Positions 52,556-61,473 of a stretch of DNA of 64,000 bases are shown one piece after another (the stretch's first letter is position 1; each line of letters starts with the position of its first letter). The translations under genes were made by a program, and so were the position numbers. Source of the DNA: JAXHTY01 sp034189225 (GTDB taxonomy: Bacteria; Desulfobacterota; Desulfobacteria; Desulfobacterales; Desulfosudaceae); the NCBI GenBank assembly GCA_034189225.1, contig JAXHVL010000133.1, forward strand, positions 10,672 to 74,671. The letters are read 5' to 3'. The notes under the pieces were generated by a model. That model saw nothing but the letters and a program-made list of their open reading frames with translations, searched no databases and had not been told where the DNA came from.

Positions 52556-53542
52556 CTACGTCAACTGCCGCACCAGCCATGCCTGAATGTCTGAACCTTT
52601 TTTTTTACCGGTTTCCCGGGTAAACGCATGCATGGGCATCTCCGCGCGGGCCATGCTCTTATGCCCGCCGGCGCTGCCCATTCGGTCAAACAGTTTTTTG
52701 GCGGTTTTGCCGGCATCACGGCTGATGCCATCGTTTCGCAGCACCACAATCAGTTGCTTGTCGTAAATGCCCGACACGACACTCCACCGTATGGCGCTGA
52801 CCCGCATAAAAAAATCCGCAATAATCACGCAAACATCCGGGCTTTCAATATGACCGATATGAGTGATAATCTTTTTCTTTTTGATGGTTTTCCGGATAAG
52901 CGCACGGGAGATGTATTTCAGAAACTCGGGCTTGATCTCGGCCTGCTCGATACGCCGGGCAAGATGGGTGTTGGCGTAGCGATAGATAAACTGGAATGCC
53001 CGCACATCTTCCAACAGGGCGTTGCGTTCAAAATTGCTGGTGTCCGTTTTTATGCCGAGATAAAGGGCCGTGGCCAGCTTTTCCGAGGGCTCGATTTTGG
53101 CGGCTTTCAGGTATTCAATCATGATGGTGGAAGTGGCCCCGTAATCGGGCCGGATATCCTTGAACGCGCCGGCATGAAAGCGGTCCTTGCCGCCGTCTTC
53201 GGGGTGATGATCGATTACTGCGTCAAAGGTGAAGTTATTGAAGCGTTCGTTGTGCTGGGGCTGGGAATCCAGGATTACAAAGCGGTTATGACGCGCCGGC
53301 TTAATGCGGTCCACGTGGACCATGCCGGTATCCAGGAGATTTACCATGGCAGTATTGTCGGGCCGCTTAATAACATTTATATGGGAGAGGGTGATATCGG
53401 CTACCTTGTTCCACAGCAACCGCTTGACGGCCAGCGCACCGGCAATGGCGTCCGGATCCGCATTGATCAGCACAAGTACCGAATCGTCTTCATGGAACCG
53501 GTCATAGAAATGCCGTATTTTTTCCGCATTGGATGTTGTCAT
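52556..53542 (-). CDS. DHH/DHHA1 phosphoesterase (NrnA-like)
   Basis: The 328-residue protein shows the DHH-family motifs INADPDAIAGALAVKRLL, VILDSQP, DAVIDHHPEDGG and YGATSTIMIEYL, and a DHHA1 C-terminal part with GSAGGHKSMARAEMP. Family members degrade nanoRNA, pAp or cyclic dinucleotides. The first motif has DPDA where many members have DGDA/DPDS. The ATG at 53542 has no good site. A family A element cuts in 30 bp upstream, and before the insertion the frame may have begun earlier at a TTG, so the N-terminus is uncertain. Confidence 0.85.
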   Translation of the reverse strand: MTTSNAEKIRHFYDRFHEDDSVLVLINADPDAIAGALAVKRLLWNKVADITLSHINVIKRPDNTAMVNLLDTGMVHVDRIKPARHNRFVILDSQPQHNERFNNFTFDAVIDHHPEDGGKDRFHAGAFKDIRPDYGATSTIMIEYLKAAKIEPSEKLATALYLGIKTDTSNFERNALLEDVRAFQFIYRYANTHLARRIEQAEIKPEFLKYISRALIRKTIKKKKIITHIGHIESPDVCVIIADFFMRVSAIRWSVVSGIYDKQLIVVLRNDGISRDAGKTAKKLFDRMGSAGGHKSMARAEMPMHAFTRETGKKKGSDIQAWLVRQLT

Positions 53543-53572
53543 GAAAGGAAGCCCGTTTTGGGTTGCAAGATA

Positions 53573-53713
53573 GTGCCCATCCATAAATTGCTATTTTGCC
53601 CGATTTCTGCGTCAGGCTCAAATTTTAATCCTCAAAATACACAACGTATTCCTCCGGTTAAAATTTTCGCCTTCCTTGAACTCGACCAAAATATCTAATT
53701 TCTGGACGGACAC
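53573..53713 (+). mobile_element. Family A MITE-like element, copy 5 (141 bp)
   Basis: It is flanked by AAGATA at 53567-53572 and 53714-53719. It lies immediately upstream of the DHH phosphoesterase gene and may have displaced its promoter or N-terminal codons. Confidence 0.92.
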
Positions 53714-53807
53714 AAGATAGCGTTGAATCCATTTCTCTACGCACAATACCTGTTAATTCTAGAATATAGTCATTCCATAAGACATTTTCAATGAATTTTG
53801 TGACTTG

Positions 53808-53971
53808 TAAGGGATGCGAAAAAAACCAATATACCTGAATTGTGCCGGATTTTGATTCGTATTCAAGGCGCATCAAAGGGAGCATATCAGGATATATGAC
53901 CTTTGATGCAACAAAGAATACGGGTCAAAAGACAAGCAAGGCGGGTATATTCGTTTTTTCCGCTTCCCTAA
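53808..53971. repeat. 164-bp nested palindromic element
   Basis: TAAGGGATGCGAAAAAAACC at the left pairs with the inverse of TTCGTTTTTTCCGCTTCCCTA at the right (27-bp arms with few mismatches). Inside, CGTATTC pairs with GAATACG, and GCATCAAAGG with CCTTTGATGC, so a long cruciform can form. It lies between the DHH gene and the end of the peptide-importer operon. No target duplication is obvious. Confidence 0.75.
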
Positions 53972-54034
53972 AACGCTTCCGGATCAGTTTGACGGAACTG
54001 AAGGAGGCACGTGACAGTGGGGACACTAGCTATT

Positions 54035-55036
54035 TTAATGGGGGGCAAGCTCGGCTGCCCGGTGACAGGCGACCAGGTGAAAATTGCCGTGGCGGTCGGA
54101 ATGGTCGATGAGCACCGGCTCGCGGGTGGCACATATGTTGATCCGGTATGGACAACGGGTGTGAAACCGGCATCCGGCAGGAGGATCGGCAGGCGATGGC
54201 ACATCGCCTTCAAGAATCTGCCGGTCGGCCCTGACCGTGGGGTCGGGCACGGGAATGGCTGATATCAGGGCTTTGGTGTAAGGATGCAGGGGCGCCTGGT
54301 AGATGGTATCAGCGTCCGTGATTTCCACGATTTTTCCCAGATACATGACCGCGATGCGGTCGGATATGTGTTTGACCACGGACAGGTCATGGGCGATGAA
54401 CAGATAGGTGAATCCGGATTCGCGCTGAAGCTCCATCAGAAGATTGAGAATCTGGGACTGGATGGAGACATCCAGGGCGGATACCGGTTCATCGCAGATG
54501 ATCATGCGGGGAGACAGGGCCATGGCCCGGGCAATGCCAATCCGCTGGCGCTGGCCGCCGCTGAATTCATGAGGATAGCGGTCGGCCGCGTTTTTGGAAA
54601 GCCCCACCCGGTCCAGCAGGTTCAGCATCCATTGCCGTCGCTCCCCGTTATCACCAATTCTGTGAATTTTAAACGGCTCCTCCAGAATGTGGCCCACCGT
54701 ATGGCGGGGGTTTAATGAGTCAAACGGATCCTGGAACACCACCTGAATTTGTTTTCGCAGTTGCCGGAGGCCCCGGCGGTTGATGGTGGCCATGTCGATA
54801 TCATCGAATAAAATCCGTCCGGCCGTTGGTTTATAGAGTCTTAATATGCAGCGGCCGACAGTTGTCTTGCCGCAGCCGGATTCGCCAACCAGCCCCAGGG
54901 TCTCACCATGGCCGATGGCAAAGGAGATTCCGTCTACCGCCTGGACACTGCTTATCTGGCGGCGCAGCACGCCGCCATAAATGGGAAAATGTTTTTTCAG
55001 GTCGGTTACGGTGAGCAGGTATCGGTTTTCTTTCAT
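54035..55036 (-). CDS. Peptide ABC transporter ATPase, DppF/OppF type
   Basis: The 333-residue protein begins YLLTVTDLKKHFPIYGGVLR, typical of DppF/OppF, with Walker A GESGCGKTT, signature FSGGQRQR, Walker B MIICDEPVSALD and the C-terminal oligopeptide-ABC extension GCRFHTRCPYRINIC, whose Cys can bind an FeS cluster. It overlaps the upstream dppD-like gene by 4 bp (ATGA). It closes the five-gene importer operon. Confidence 0.92.
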   Translation of the reverse strand: MKENRYLLTVTDLKKHFPIYGGVLRRQISSVQAVDGISFAIGHGETLGLVGESGCGKTTVGRCILRLYKPTAGRILFDDIDMATINRRGLRQLRKQIQVVFQDPFDSLNPRHTVGHILEEPFKIHRIGDNGERRQWMLNLLDRVGLSKNAADRYPHEFSGGQRQRIGIARAMALSPRMIICDEPVSALDVSIQSQILNLLMELQRESGFTYLFIAHDLSVVKHISDRIAVMYLGKIVEITDADTIYQAPLHPYTKALISAIPVPDPTVRADRQILEGDVPSPADPPAGCRFHTRCPYRINICATREPVLIDHSDRHGNFHLVACHRAAELAPH

Positions 55037-56034
55037 GATGACACCTGTTTGACTGGAAAATGGCAGCTTGCCAGATGGTTTTTTGCCACCGGCACCAGGG
55101 CCGGGTTCTGTTGCTTGCAGATATCCTGCATGCGCCCGCACCGGTTCTGAAACCGGCATCCCGGCGGGAATTCGCCCAGCGCGGGAACCATGCCGGGGAT
55201 AATCGTAAGTCGCGTCTTTCGCTTATTCTCCAGCCGGGGAATGGAGGCGAGCAATCCGTTGGTGTAAGGATGAGCCGCGTTCTGGAACAGTTCCACCACG
55301 TCCGCGGTTTCCACAATTTTGCCGGCATACATCACGCATACCCGTTGGCAGGTCTCGGCAATCACCCCCAGGTCGTGGGTGATAAAGATCACAGCCAGGC
55401 CGGATTCCTGCTGGGCCGTTTTGATAAGATCAAGAATCTGGGCCTGGATGGTAACGTCAAGGGCGGTGGTGGGTTCGTCGGCAATCAGCAGATCGGGCCG
55501 GCAGGCCAGGGCCATGGCAATCATCACTCGCTGGCGCATGCCCCCGGAGATTTGGTGAGGAAATTCTTTCAGTCGGCGTTCGGGGTCGGGAATGCCCACA
55601 CGGCGAAGCATGTCCGCCGCCTGTCGGGCCATTTTCTTCCGCCCGGCACCGGGCAGGGCCTGGGGGTGCAGGCGGAAGACCTCGCAGAGTTGTCTGCCGA
55701 TGGTGTGGACGGGATTCAGGGCGGTCATGGGTTCCTGAAAGATCATGGCGATACGGCGGCCCCGGATGGGGTGCATGGCTGTGGGCGTCAGGGCAGTAAT
55801 ATCCGTTCCATCGAACCGGATTTTACCAGCCTCGATCTTTCCCGCGGGCTTCGGCAGCAGGCGCATGACGGACAAAGCGGTTACACTCTTGCCGCAGCCG
55901 GATTCCCCCACCAGTCCCATGGTTTCGCCACGGTTAACCGTAAAGGAAACATCCTCCACCGCCCGAAGCCGGCCGGTCTCGGTGGCAAAGGAGACGGCAA
56001 GGTTTTCGATCTTTAAAAGAGTGGCCTGTGGCAA
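55033..56034 (-). CDS. Peptide ABC transporter ATPase, DppD/OppD type, TTG start
   Basis: The 333-residue protein starts at a TTG (56034) preceded by AGGAAA; there is no ATG in reach before the Walker A GESGCGKSV. It has ISGGMRQR, LLIADEPTTALD and the C-terminal GCRFQNRCGRMQDIC. Together with DppF it would power uptake of peptides or a similar substrate. The 103 bp between the binding-protein gene and this start hold a 20-bp fragment of a family B end (56060-56079). Confidence 0.9.
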   Translation of the reverse strand: MPQATLLKIENLAVSFATETGRLRAVEDVSFTVNRGETMGLVGESGCGKSVTALSVMRLLPKPAGKIEAGKIRFDGTDITALTPTAMHPIRGRRIAMIFQEPMTALNPVHTIGRQLCEVFRLHPQALPGAGRKKMARQAADMLRRVGIPDPERRLKEFPHQISGGMRQRVMIAMALACRPDLLIADEPTTALDVTIQAQILDLIKTAQQESGLAVIFITHDLGVIAETCQRVCVMYAGKIVETADVVELFQNAAHPYTNGLLASIPRLENKRKTRLTIIPGMVPALGEFPPGCRFQNRCGRMQDICKQQNPALVPVAKNHLASCHFPVKQVSS

Positions 56035-56137
56035 TTGTGTTTCCTGTCTTCTGATAATTGACGGCTTCGTAAAAAGTCCAATTTCAAATTTCAATTGTTT
56101 GTTGACTTGCGTCTGGAAAAACAAAAGCCCTGACGCT

Positions 56138-58033
56138 TCATCGAAAATACGTTTTATCAATAATCGTCTTCGGTTTAAAAGCCACGTCGTCTTCCATGGC
56201 GTCCTGAGTCTCCTTGTGCAGGGTTTGGTCGAACCAGAACAGACCGCCGGTGGCACTGTCAAAAGGCTCGAAAAGGTCTTTGGTGTGACGGGTGCCGGGC
56301 GGCTCGGGTAATTGCCACCACCGCCAGCAGGCCTGTCGCACATAGGGCACCATAAAGGTGGGCACAAAACAGCCGATTTCATGGATCCTTGCCTGAATTT
56401 GACGGGAGAGGTTTTTACGCTCGGCCTCATCCAGGCTGTTTCTGTATGCCTCGATCAGGCGGTCCATCTTCGTGTCATCGGTGTTGGTGATGTTGTTGGT
56501 CTGGGGCTTGTGGGCATTATCCGAATGAAAATGCTCCCAGTACTGGGGTCGCAGGGAGGTGCTCCACCCCATCCAGGCCACGTCGTGTTTTTTCTCCAGT
56601 ATCTGTTTAAAGGCGGCCGAGGCATCCATTTTTCTCAGGTTCAGTTCAATGCCCGCCTTTCGGGCCTCTTCTTTCAGGACCACCAACCGGGGGGTGTGGG
56701 CGTCAAACCCATAGGTGACATCCACGGAAAAGCGCATGTCGTTTTTCTGCCAGATGCCGTCCGGTCCCCGCTGCCATCCGGCGTCCGTCATGTACATGTT
56801 GACCTTATCGAGATCGAACCGGCGGGCCTTGATGGATTGGTTGGTATAATCTCCGTAGCCCATAAAGGCCTGTTCCAGCCGGAAATAATCCCCGCGAAGC
56901 ACGGTGTTGATGACCTTCTGAATGTTCATGGCGTGGGCGAATGCATACCGGACGTTGCTGTCCTTGAATATGGGTTTGTCCTGGTTGAGCCACATGCCGC
57001 TTGCCGACTGCTGGGTGTCGTTAAAAAACCAGATTTTGCGAACATAACCTTTTTCCACCACCGGCGTTTTCGTCTTCACATGCCAGTATTCAGGAATGGT
57101 CAGGGGAAAGACATCCATCCGTCCTTTTTTGAAGTATTCCCACAGCATATTGAAATCGCGGACCAGAATGTAGGCGACCGTGTCCACGTTGAAACGATTT
57201 TTGAAATAGCGCAGATCCCTGGCCCACCAGTCTTTTTTCCGGCTGAACTTGACGAATTTGCCTTTTTTGAAGTCCGTGATCTTGTATGGACCGGTGTTGG
57301 GCGGGATCTTCCAGTTAAATTTATGCACAAAGTCCTCGCCCAGTTCTCCGTAGAAGTGGCTGGGGACGGGGCGCAGGGCGAGTTTCAGGTGCAGGTCGGG
57401 CTGGGCCTTGGTGGACACCACGGCCAGGGTGTGGTCATCGTAGACAATGACCTTGTCGATCTCGTTGGTGTAATAATCGTTGTACCAGGGTGCCACGATA
57501 TGTTTGGACCGCATGAATTGAAGCGTGTAGGCAAAGTCGTGGGCCGTTACCGGCATGCCGTCGGACCACCGGGCCTTGGGGTTGAGCTTAAAGTACATGG
57601 TTTTGTTGTCCCTGCCATAGGCCCAGTGGGTGGCAAGCTCCGGGATGATGTTTTCGGTGTTCGGATGCACCGTAACCAGCCCCAGCTGGTTGCCGAGAAT
57701 GGCGCTGCGGAAGCTGCCGTTGGAATCGGGTCCCACCACCCGGAAGGTCATGGGATAGCTGGTAATGGACAGGCGCAGTTCCCCGCCCCTCTGTGTCGAG
57801 GGAGAGGCATACACGGGATCGTTGTTATTGGTCAGCCACTTGATATCTTCCGGCGGGCCGGATTGGGTATAGGGAGCTTTATAGCGCGGATGGGCAGCCG
57901 CCGCAGCCGGGGTTTCAGTGACATCTTTCCCCTTTTCTCCGCTATCACCGTTGTCTGATGAGCAGCCGGTAAAAATCAGTGTCAGCAAAAGAAGCCATAT
58001 CCAGAATAATGGTGTCCGTTTTTTCAAATACAT
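56138..58033 (-). CDS. yejA: Family 5 solute-binding lipoprotein (YejA-like)
   Basis: A lipoprotein signal ends LIFTGCSS (Cys 24). The 631-residue protein shows the family 5 pattern: RGGELRLSITSYPMTFRVVG, HWAYGRDNKTMYFKLNPKAR, WSDGMPVTAHDFAYTLQF, and NTGPYKITDFKKGKFV. YejA-type proteins bind peptides such as microcin C or peptidoglycan-derived fragments. It lies between the YejE-like permease and the ATPases. A Yej system usually has one fused ATPase (YejF); here two separate ATPases are used. Confidence 0.92.
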   Translation of the reverse strand: MYLKKRTPLFWIWLLLLTLIFTGCSSDNGDSGEKGKDVTETPAAAAAHPRYKAPYTQSGPPEDIKWLTNNNDPVYASPSTQRGGELRLSITSYPMTFRVVGPDSNGSFRSAILGNQLGLVTVHPNTENIIPELATHWAYGRDNKTMYFKLNPKARWSDGMPVTAHDFAYTLQFMRSKHIVAPWYNDYYTNEIDKVIVYDDHTLAVVSTKAQPDLHLKLALRPVPSHFYGELGEDFVHKFNWKIPPNTGPYKITDFKKGKFVKFSRKKDWWARDLRYFKNRFNVDTVAYILVRDFNMLWEYFKKGRMDVFPLTIPEYWHVKTKTPVVEKGYVRKIWFFNDTQQSASGMWLNQDKPIFKDSNVRYAFAHAMNIQKVINTVLRGDYFRLEQAFMGYGDYTNQSIKARRFDLDKVNMYMTDAGWQRGPDGIWQKNDMRFSVDVTYGFDAHTPRLVVLKEEARKAGIELNLRKMDASAAFKQILEKKHDVAWMGWSTSLRPQYWEHFHSDNAHKPQTNNITNTDDTKMDRLIEAYRNSLDEAERKNLSRQIQARIHEIGCFVPTFMVPYVRQACWRWWQLPEPPGTRHTKDLFEPFDSATGGLFWFDQTLHKETQDAMEDDVAFKPKTIIDKTYFR

Positions 58034-58078
58034 TGACGCGGCGTCCTCCTTTTAGTTTTTTCGATTGTTCTGAATATT

Positions 58079-59122
58079 TCATTCATACACCGTATGCATC
58101 TTCGGGTCAAAGGCTTCCCGCACCGCCTCGCCGGTAAAGGTCACCATGGCCAGGGTCAGCACCATGGCCGCCACCACCGATCCGGCGATCCACCATGCCT
58201 GCATGTTGGCCCATCCCTGCTGCAGGAGTTCCCCCCAACTAGGGGTAGGCGGGGTCAGGCCGAACCCCAGGTAATCCAGAGAGGTGAGGGCGATGATGCC
58301 CTCGGCAACGGAAAACGGGGCGAAAGTCACGATAATGGACACCGTGTTGGGCAGAATGTGAGAGAAGATAATGCGGGCGTCGGTGGCGCCCAGAGACCGG
58401 GCCGCCAGCGTGTAGTCCCGGGCCTTTTCTTTATAGGTAACGGTGCGCATGATCCAGGTCAGGGAGATCCATCCGAAAAAGGCCATGATGCCGAGGAGCA
58501 TGGCGAAACTGGGTACCATGATGGAGGAGACGATAATGATGACATACAGAAACGGGATATTGTGCCAGATTTCGATGATCCGCTGGAAAAACAGGTCGAA
58601 TCGGCCGCCCCAGTATCCCATGGCACTGCCAATGGCCACGCCGATGACATAGTTTACCGCCAGCAGGGCGAGAGAGAAGAAAACGGCGATGCGGAACCCG
58701 TACATCAGACGGGCCAGCACATCACGGCCCGAGGTGTCGGTGCCCAGATAATGTTTTTTAGCCATTGAAGGGGCCGTGGGCGGATAGCTGTCCTGGCTGA
58801 AATCGTTTTCATAGGGATTGTACGGCACCGGCGGCATGATGATCCAGTTACCCGCGTCATTGTTTTTGATACGTCGGGCCAGGTCTCGGTAATTGGCCTC
58901 GTGCCGATAGTCGAACCCGAATGTGGTGCCGGCAATGATGTTGCCGTAAGTGGGAAAATAGATCTCCCCGTTGTAAGAGACCACGATGGCCCGGTTGTTG
59001 ATCAGCAGCTCCGCCCCGAGCGAAAGAAGGATCAGGCAGCAGAAAATCACCAGGGACCAGTATCCCCGGCGCACCGACCGGAACCGCTTTATTTTTTTCG
59101 CTGTCAGCGGACTGATTTCCAT
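58079..59122 (-). CDS. yejE: ABC permease, YejE/DppC type
   Basis: The 347-residue protein has an N-terminal helix, a long periplasmic insertion with PPVPYNPYENDF and LGTDTSGRDVLARLMYGFRI, and the EAA loop RSLGATDARIIFSHILPNTV. These are hallmarks of YejE. The TAATG junction with yejB shows translational coupling. Six helices are visible. Confidence 0.93.
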   Translation of the reverse strand: MEISPLTAKKIKRFRSVRRGYWSLVIFCCLILLSLGAELLINNRAIVVSYNGEIYFPTYGNIIAGTTFGFDYRHEANYRDLARRIKNNDAGNWIIMPPVPYNPYENDFSQDSYPPTAPSMAKKHYLGTDTSGRDVLARLMYGFRIAVFFSLALLAVNYVIGVAIGSAMGYWGGRFDLFFQRIIEIWHNIPFLYVIIIVSSIMVPSFAMLLGIMAFFGWISLTWIMRTVTYKEKARDYTLAARSLGATDARIIFSHILPNTVSIIVTFAPFSVAEGIIALTSLDYLGFGLTPPTPSWGELLQQGWANMQAWWIAGSVVAAMVLTLAMVTFTGEAVREAFDPKMHTVYE

Positions 59123-60141
59123 TATTTAAACCTCACTCTGGGGTCCACCAGGGCCACACAAATATCCGACAGGATATTGCCTATCATAAACAGCAAGGAA
59201 GAAATCACCAGTATGCCCATGACCACCGGGTAGTCCCGTTCCACCACGGATTCATAGCCCAGCAGGCCCATCCCATTGATGTTAAACACTTTTTCGATTA
59301 GAAAGGAACCGCTGATAATGATGGAGATGTTGTTGCCGAAGCTGGTGGCGATGGGAATCAGGCTGTTTCTCAGGGCATGGTTAAATACGGCTTTTTTAAA
59401 CGAGAGCCCCTTGGCGATGGCCGTCCGGACATAGTCCGCAGCCAGGTTGTCCATAAGGGTATTTTTCATCAGGAAGGTCATCACGGCAAAGGCGCCGGTA
59501 ACATAGGCGAGCAGGGGAAGAATGGTGTGCCGTGTGATGTCGGCAATTTGCCCCGGCAGGGTCATATCGCTGAACCCGTAGCTGGTAAGGCCGCCCAGGG
59601 GCAGCAGCTCCCACCGGGAGGCGAACAGCAGCAGCAAAAGAATGCCCAGCACCCACCCGGGAATGGCATATCCCGTAAATACGGCGATGGAGGAGATGTT
59701 GTCGAAGCCGCTTTTGTGCCGAATGCCCTTGGCAATGCCCAGGGGAATACATACGCCATATATCAGGATCATGGAGAGAAACCCGAAATAAAGGGAGATG
59801 GGGATGCGTTCCCGGATCATTTCCCACACCGGGTCGTAATACCGGGTGGAGGTCCCCAGGTCGCCGGATAGCAAATTGCCCAGCCAGTGAAAATAGCTGA
59901 CAAGCACGGGTTTATCAAAACCGTAGTATTTTTTAAGGTACTGGATCTGTTCTTCGGAAAGGGGCTGATTGCCTTCCCGGCTGGACGGGCCGCCGTCCAT
60001 GGACTGCATGCGGAAGGATTCGGCGATCATCCGCTCCACCGGTCCGCCGGGCACGAACCGGGTGATGCAGAACACCAGGATGGTGACGCCCAGGAGCGTC
60101 GGAATCATCAACAGTATTCGCCTTATGAAATATACCCCCAT
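59122..60141 (-). CDS. yejB: ABC permease, YejB/DppB type
   Basis: The start at 60141 (MGVYFIRRILLMIPTLLGVT) is the typical DppB/YejB opening, favoured over a longer frame from 60240. The 339-residue protein includes RFVPGGPVERMIAE, the long YejB-type insert with YGFDKPVLVSYFHWLGNLL and GDLGTSTRYYDPVW, and the EAA loop AIAKGLSFKKAVFNHALRNS. It heads the importer operon. Confidence 0.93.
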   Translation of the reverse strand: MGVYFIRRILLMIPTLLGVTILVFCITRFVPGGPVERMIAESFRMQSMDGGPSSREGNQPLSEEQIQYLKKYYGFDKPVLVSYFHWLGNLLSGDLGTSTRYYDPVWEMIRERIPISLYFGFLSMILIYGVCIPLGIAKGIRHKSGFDNISSIAVFTGYAIPGWVLGILLLLLFASRWELLPLGGLTSYGFSDMTLPGQIADITRHTILPLLAYVTGAFAVMTFLMKNTLMDNLAADYVRTAIAKGLSFKKAVFNHALRNSLIPIATSFGNNISIIISGSFLIEKVFNINGMGLLGYESVVERDYPVVMGILVISSLLFMIGNILSDICVALVDPRVRFK

Positions 60142-60250
60142 ACAGAAGCTTTCCCCAAAGGTTGTCGGGTTGGTTTGCCTCTCTATTTCTAGCGCACTTG
60201 GCGGTTTCGTACAAGGGGGAATGCAGGGTTTTTTATTCATACTTTTCTTT

Positions 60251-60551
60251 GACGGCTTCGTAAAAAGCTTCCAACCCCGCCGCGGCGTTTTTGCATAAAG
60301 GAACGTGCGCCATGGCTTCGCAATCGAATCTTAACTTATCGATACCGATACCGATACCGATTTCGATTTCGAATCGAGTTCCTTGGAAGTCCAATATCTG
60401 CGTTGCGCTGCATCTCTCGTCATGTCACGTAGATTGTAGGGGCGAACCTTGTATTCGCCCTCTGATCGGGCGAACACAAGGTTCGCCCCTACAAATGATT
60501 CCTCGAGAGTAAGATAGACACGCCGCATCTTGAACTTTTTACTTTGCCGTC
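60251..60551. repeat. Mosaic of composite repeat copy 2, family B pieces and a long hairpin
   Basis: 60251-60395 repeats the modules of 44725-44875 with three CGATAC units. At 60389-60421 it continues as family B sequence (GTCCAATATCTGCGTTGCG), is broken by a near-perfect hairpin at 60436-60492 (GTAGGGGCGAACC...GGTTCGCCCCTAC, ~24-bp stem, 7-base loop), and resumes with family B right-end sequence to 60551. Thus a palindrome inserted in a family B derivative which is itself joined to another repeat. Confidence 0.75.
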
Positions 60552-60972
60552 TTCTTTGGGCGAGCAAAGAAAAGTATGAAAGAAAAATGAGTCGTTTAGA
60601 TACAAATAGCGGTAAAAATCCAGATTTCGCGTACGTTACATTGTGCAAAAACACCGCGGTGGTATTGCAGTAAGAAACGTGCGTCATGGCTTCGAAATTG
60701 CTATCGCAATCGACAGAAAAGTCGATTGCGATGTTCAATGGCGGTTTCTGGGGCGTTTTCTACGGTAAGGATGTTCTGATGGGCACACCGGGGGTGAGAG
60801 GGATGCATTCGCGGGCATGGAATTCACCACGCCGAAGGCGGCTGGCGAAAATGTGAAGAGGGCCGGAGAAAGGGCGCATTGGTCTTGGGGTGAGTTGCAA
60901 GCGAAGGCAAGAATAGGCGACCTCCATGTCACCGGCTCTTGGTCCTGTTGTCGTGCTCACCGCATGCCGTGT
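60552..60972. other. Intergenic block of unknown nature
   Basis: 60640-60735 contains a diverged copy of the composite repeat with CAATCGACAGAAAAGTCGATTG. From 60740 to 60970 the DNA is GC-richer and open in several frames on both strands (for example 60817-61032 plus), without a ribosome-binding site. It may be a degenerate gene but I cannot name one. Confidence 0.4.
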
Positions 60973-61461
60973 TCAGGGATAATACATGTAGAGGCGGTGA
61001 ATGGTCTGGGCGTGCCATCGGCCGCGACCTGAAAAGGTGGGGACGTTGTTTTTATCCAGGTATTCCGCCACCTCTTCATAGGTCATGTTTTCGTCCCGCA
61101 GCTTTTTAATCATGTCCAGGATTTTCTGTTTCCGCTCATCAATATTGCGGCGCCGGCTCTGTTTTTTGAAACCGGTTGCATAACGGATGTATTCCGGCAT
61201 GTTTTCTTCAATTTTTTCAAGAAGTGCCACTTTCTTCTCGTTTGCCACAACCATACGTTCCTGGTTTTCCGCCACCTTGTCCAGAAACTGTTTGATTGCA
61301 GGAGTCAGCTCGTCCAGCAATATTTTCATGGAATCCGGTCCTTCCTTCTGGTTGCTGTTTCTGGTCTTGTTGTCATTGCGGTTGTTTTTGTGCTTCTGGG
61401 GGTACTGTTTCTGCTGCTGATACCCCTGGTTACTGCGAAGATTCTTTAAAAAATCATTCAT
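60973..61461 (-). CDS. Basic protein with recombinase-like HTH C-terminus (162 aa)
   Basis: An N-terminal stretch rich in Asn, Gln and Lys (GYQQQKQYPQKHKNNRNDNK) is followed by a helical coiled-coil part (KQFLDKVAENQERMVVANEK) and a C-terminal segment KKLRDENMTYEEVAEYLDKN then NVPTFSGRGRWHAQTIHRLY. The last resembles the small HTH module of serine recombinases (xxSxxxIAxxLNxxGxPTxxGxxWxxxTV), but no catalytic domain is present. It may be a DNA-binding protein. It is 12 bp downstream of the HAD gene, probably cotranscribed. Confidence 0.7.
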   Translation of the reverse strand: MNDFLKNLRSNQGYQQQKQYPQKHKNNRNDNKTRNSNQKEGPDSMKILLDELTPAIKQFLDKVAENQERMVVANEKKVALLEKIEENMPEYIRYATGFKKQSRRRNIDERKQKILDMIKKLRDENMTYEEVAEYLDKNNVPTFSGRGRWHAQTIHRLYMYYP

Positions 61462-61473
61462 AATGCTACCTCC

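Noticed and set aside
56312..57958. 548-codon plus-strand open frame
   Set aside because: It mirrors the YejA-like lipoprotein gene on the minus strand; high GC in third positions gives long antisense frames.
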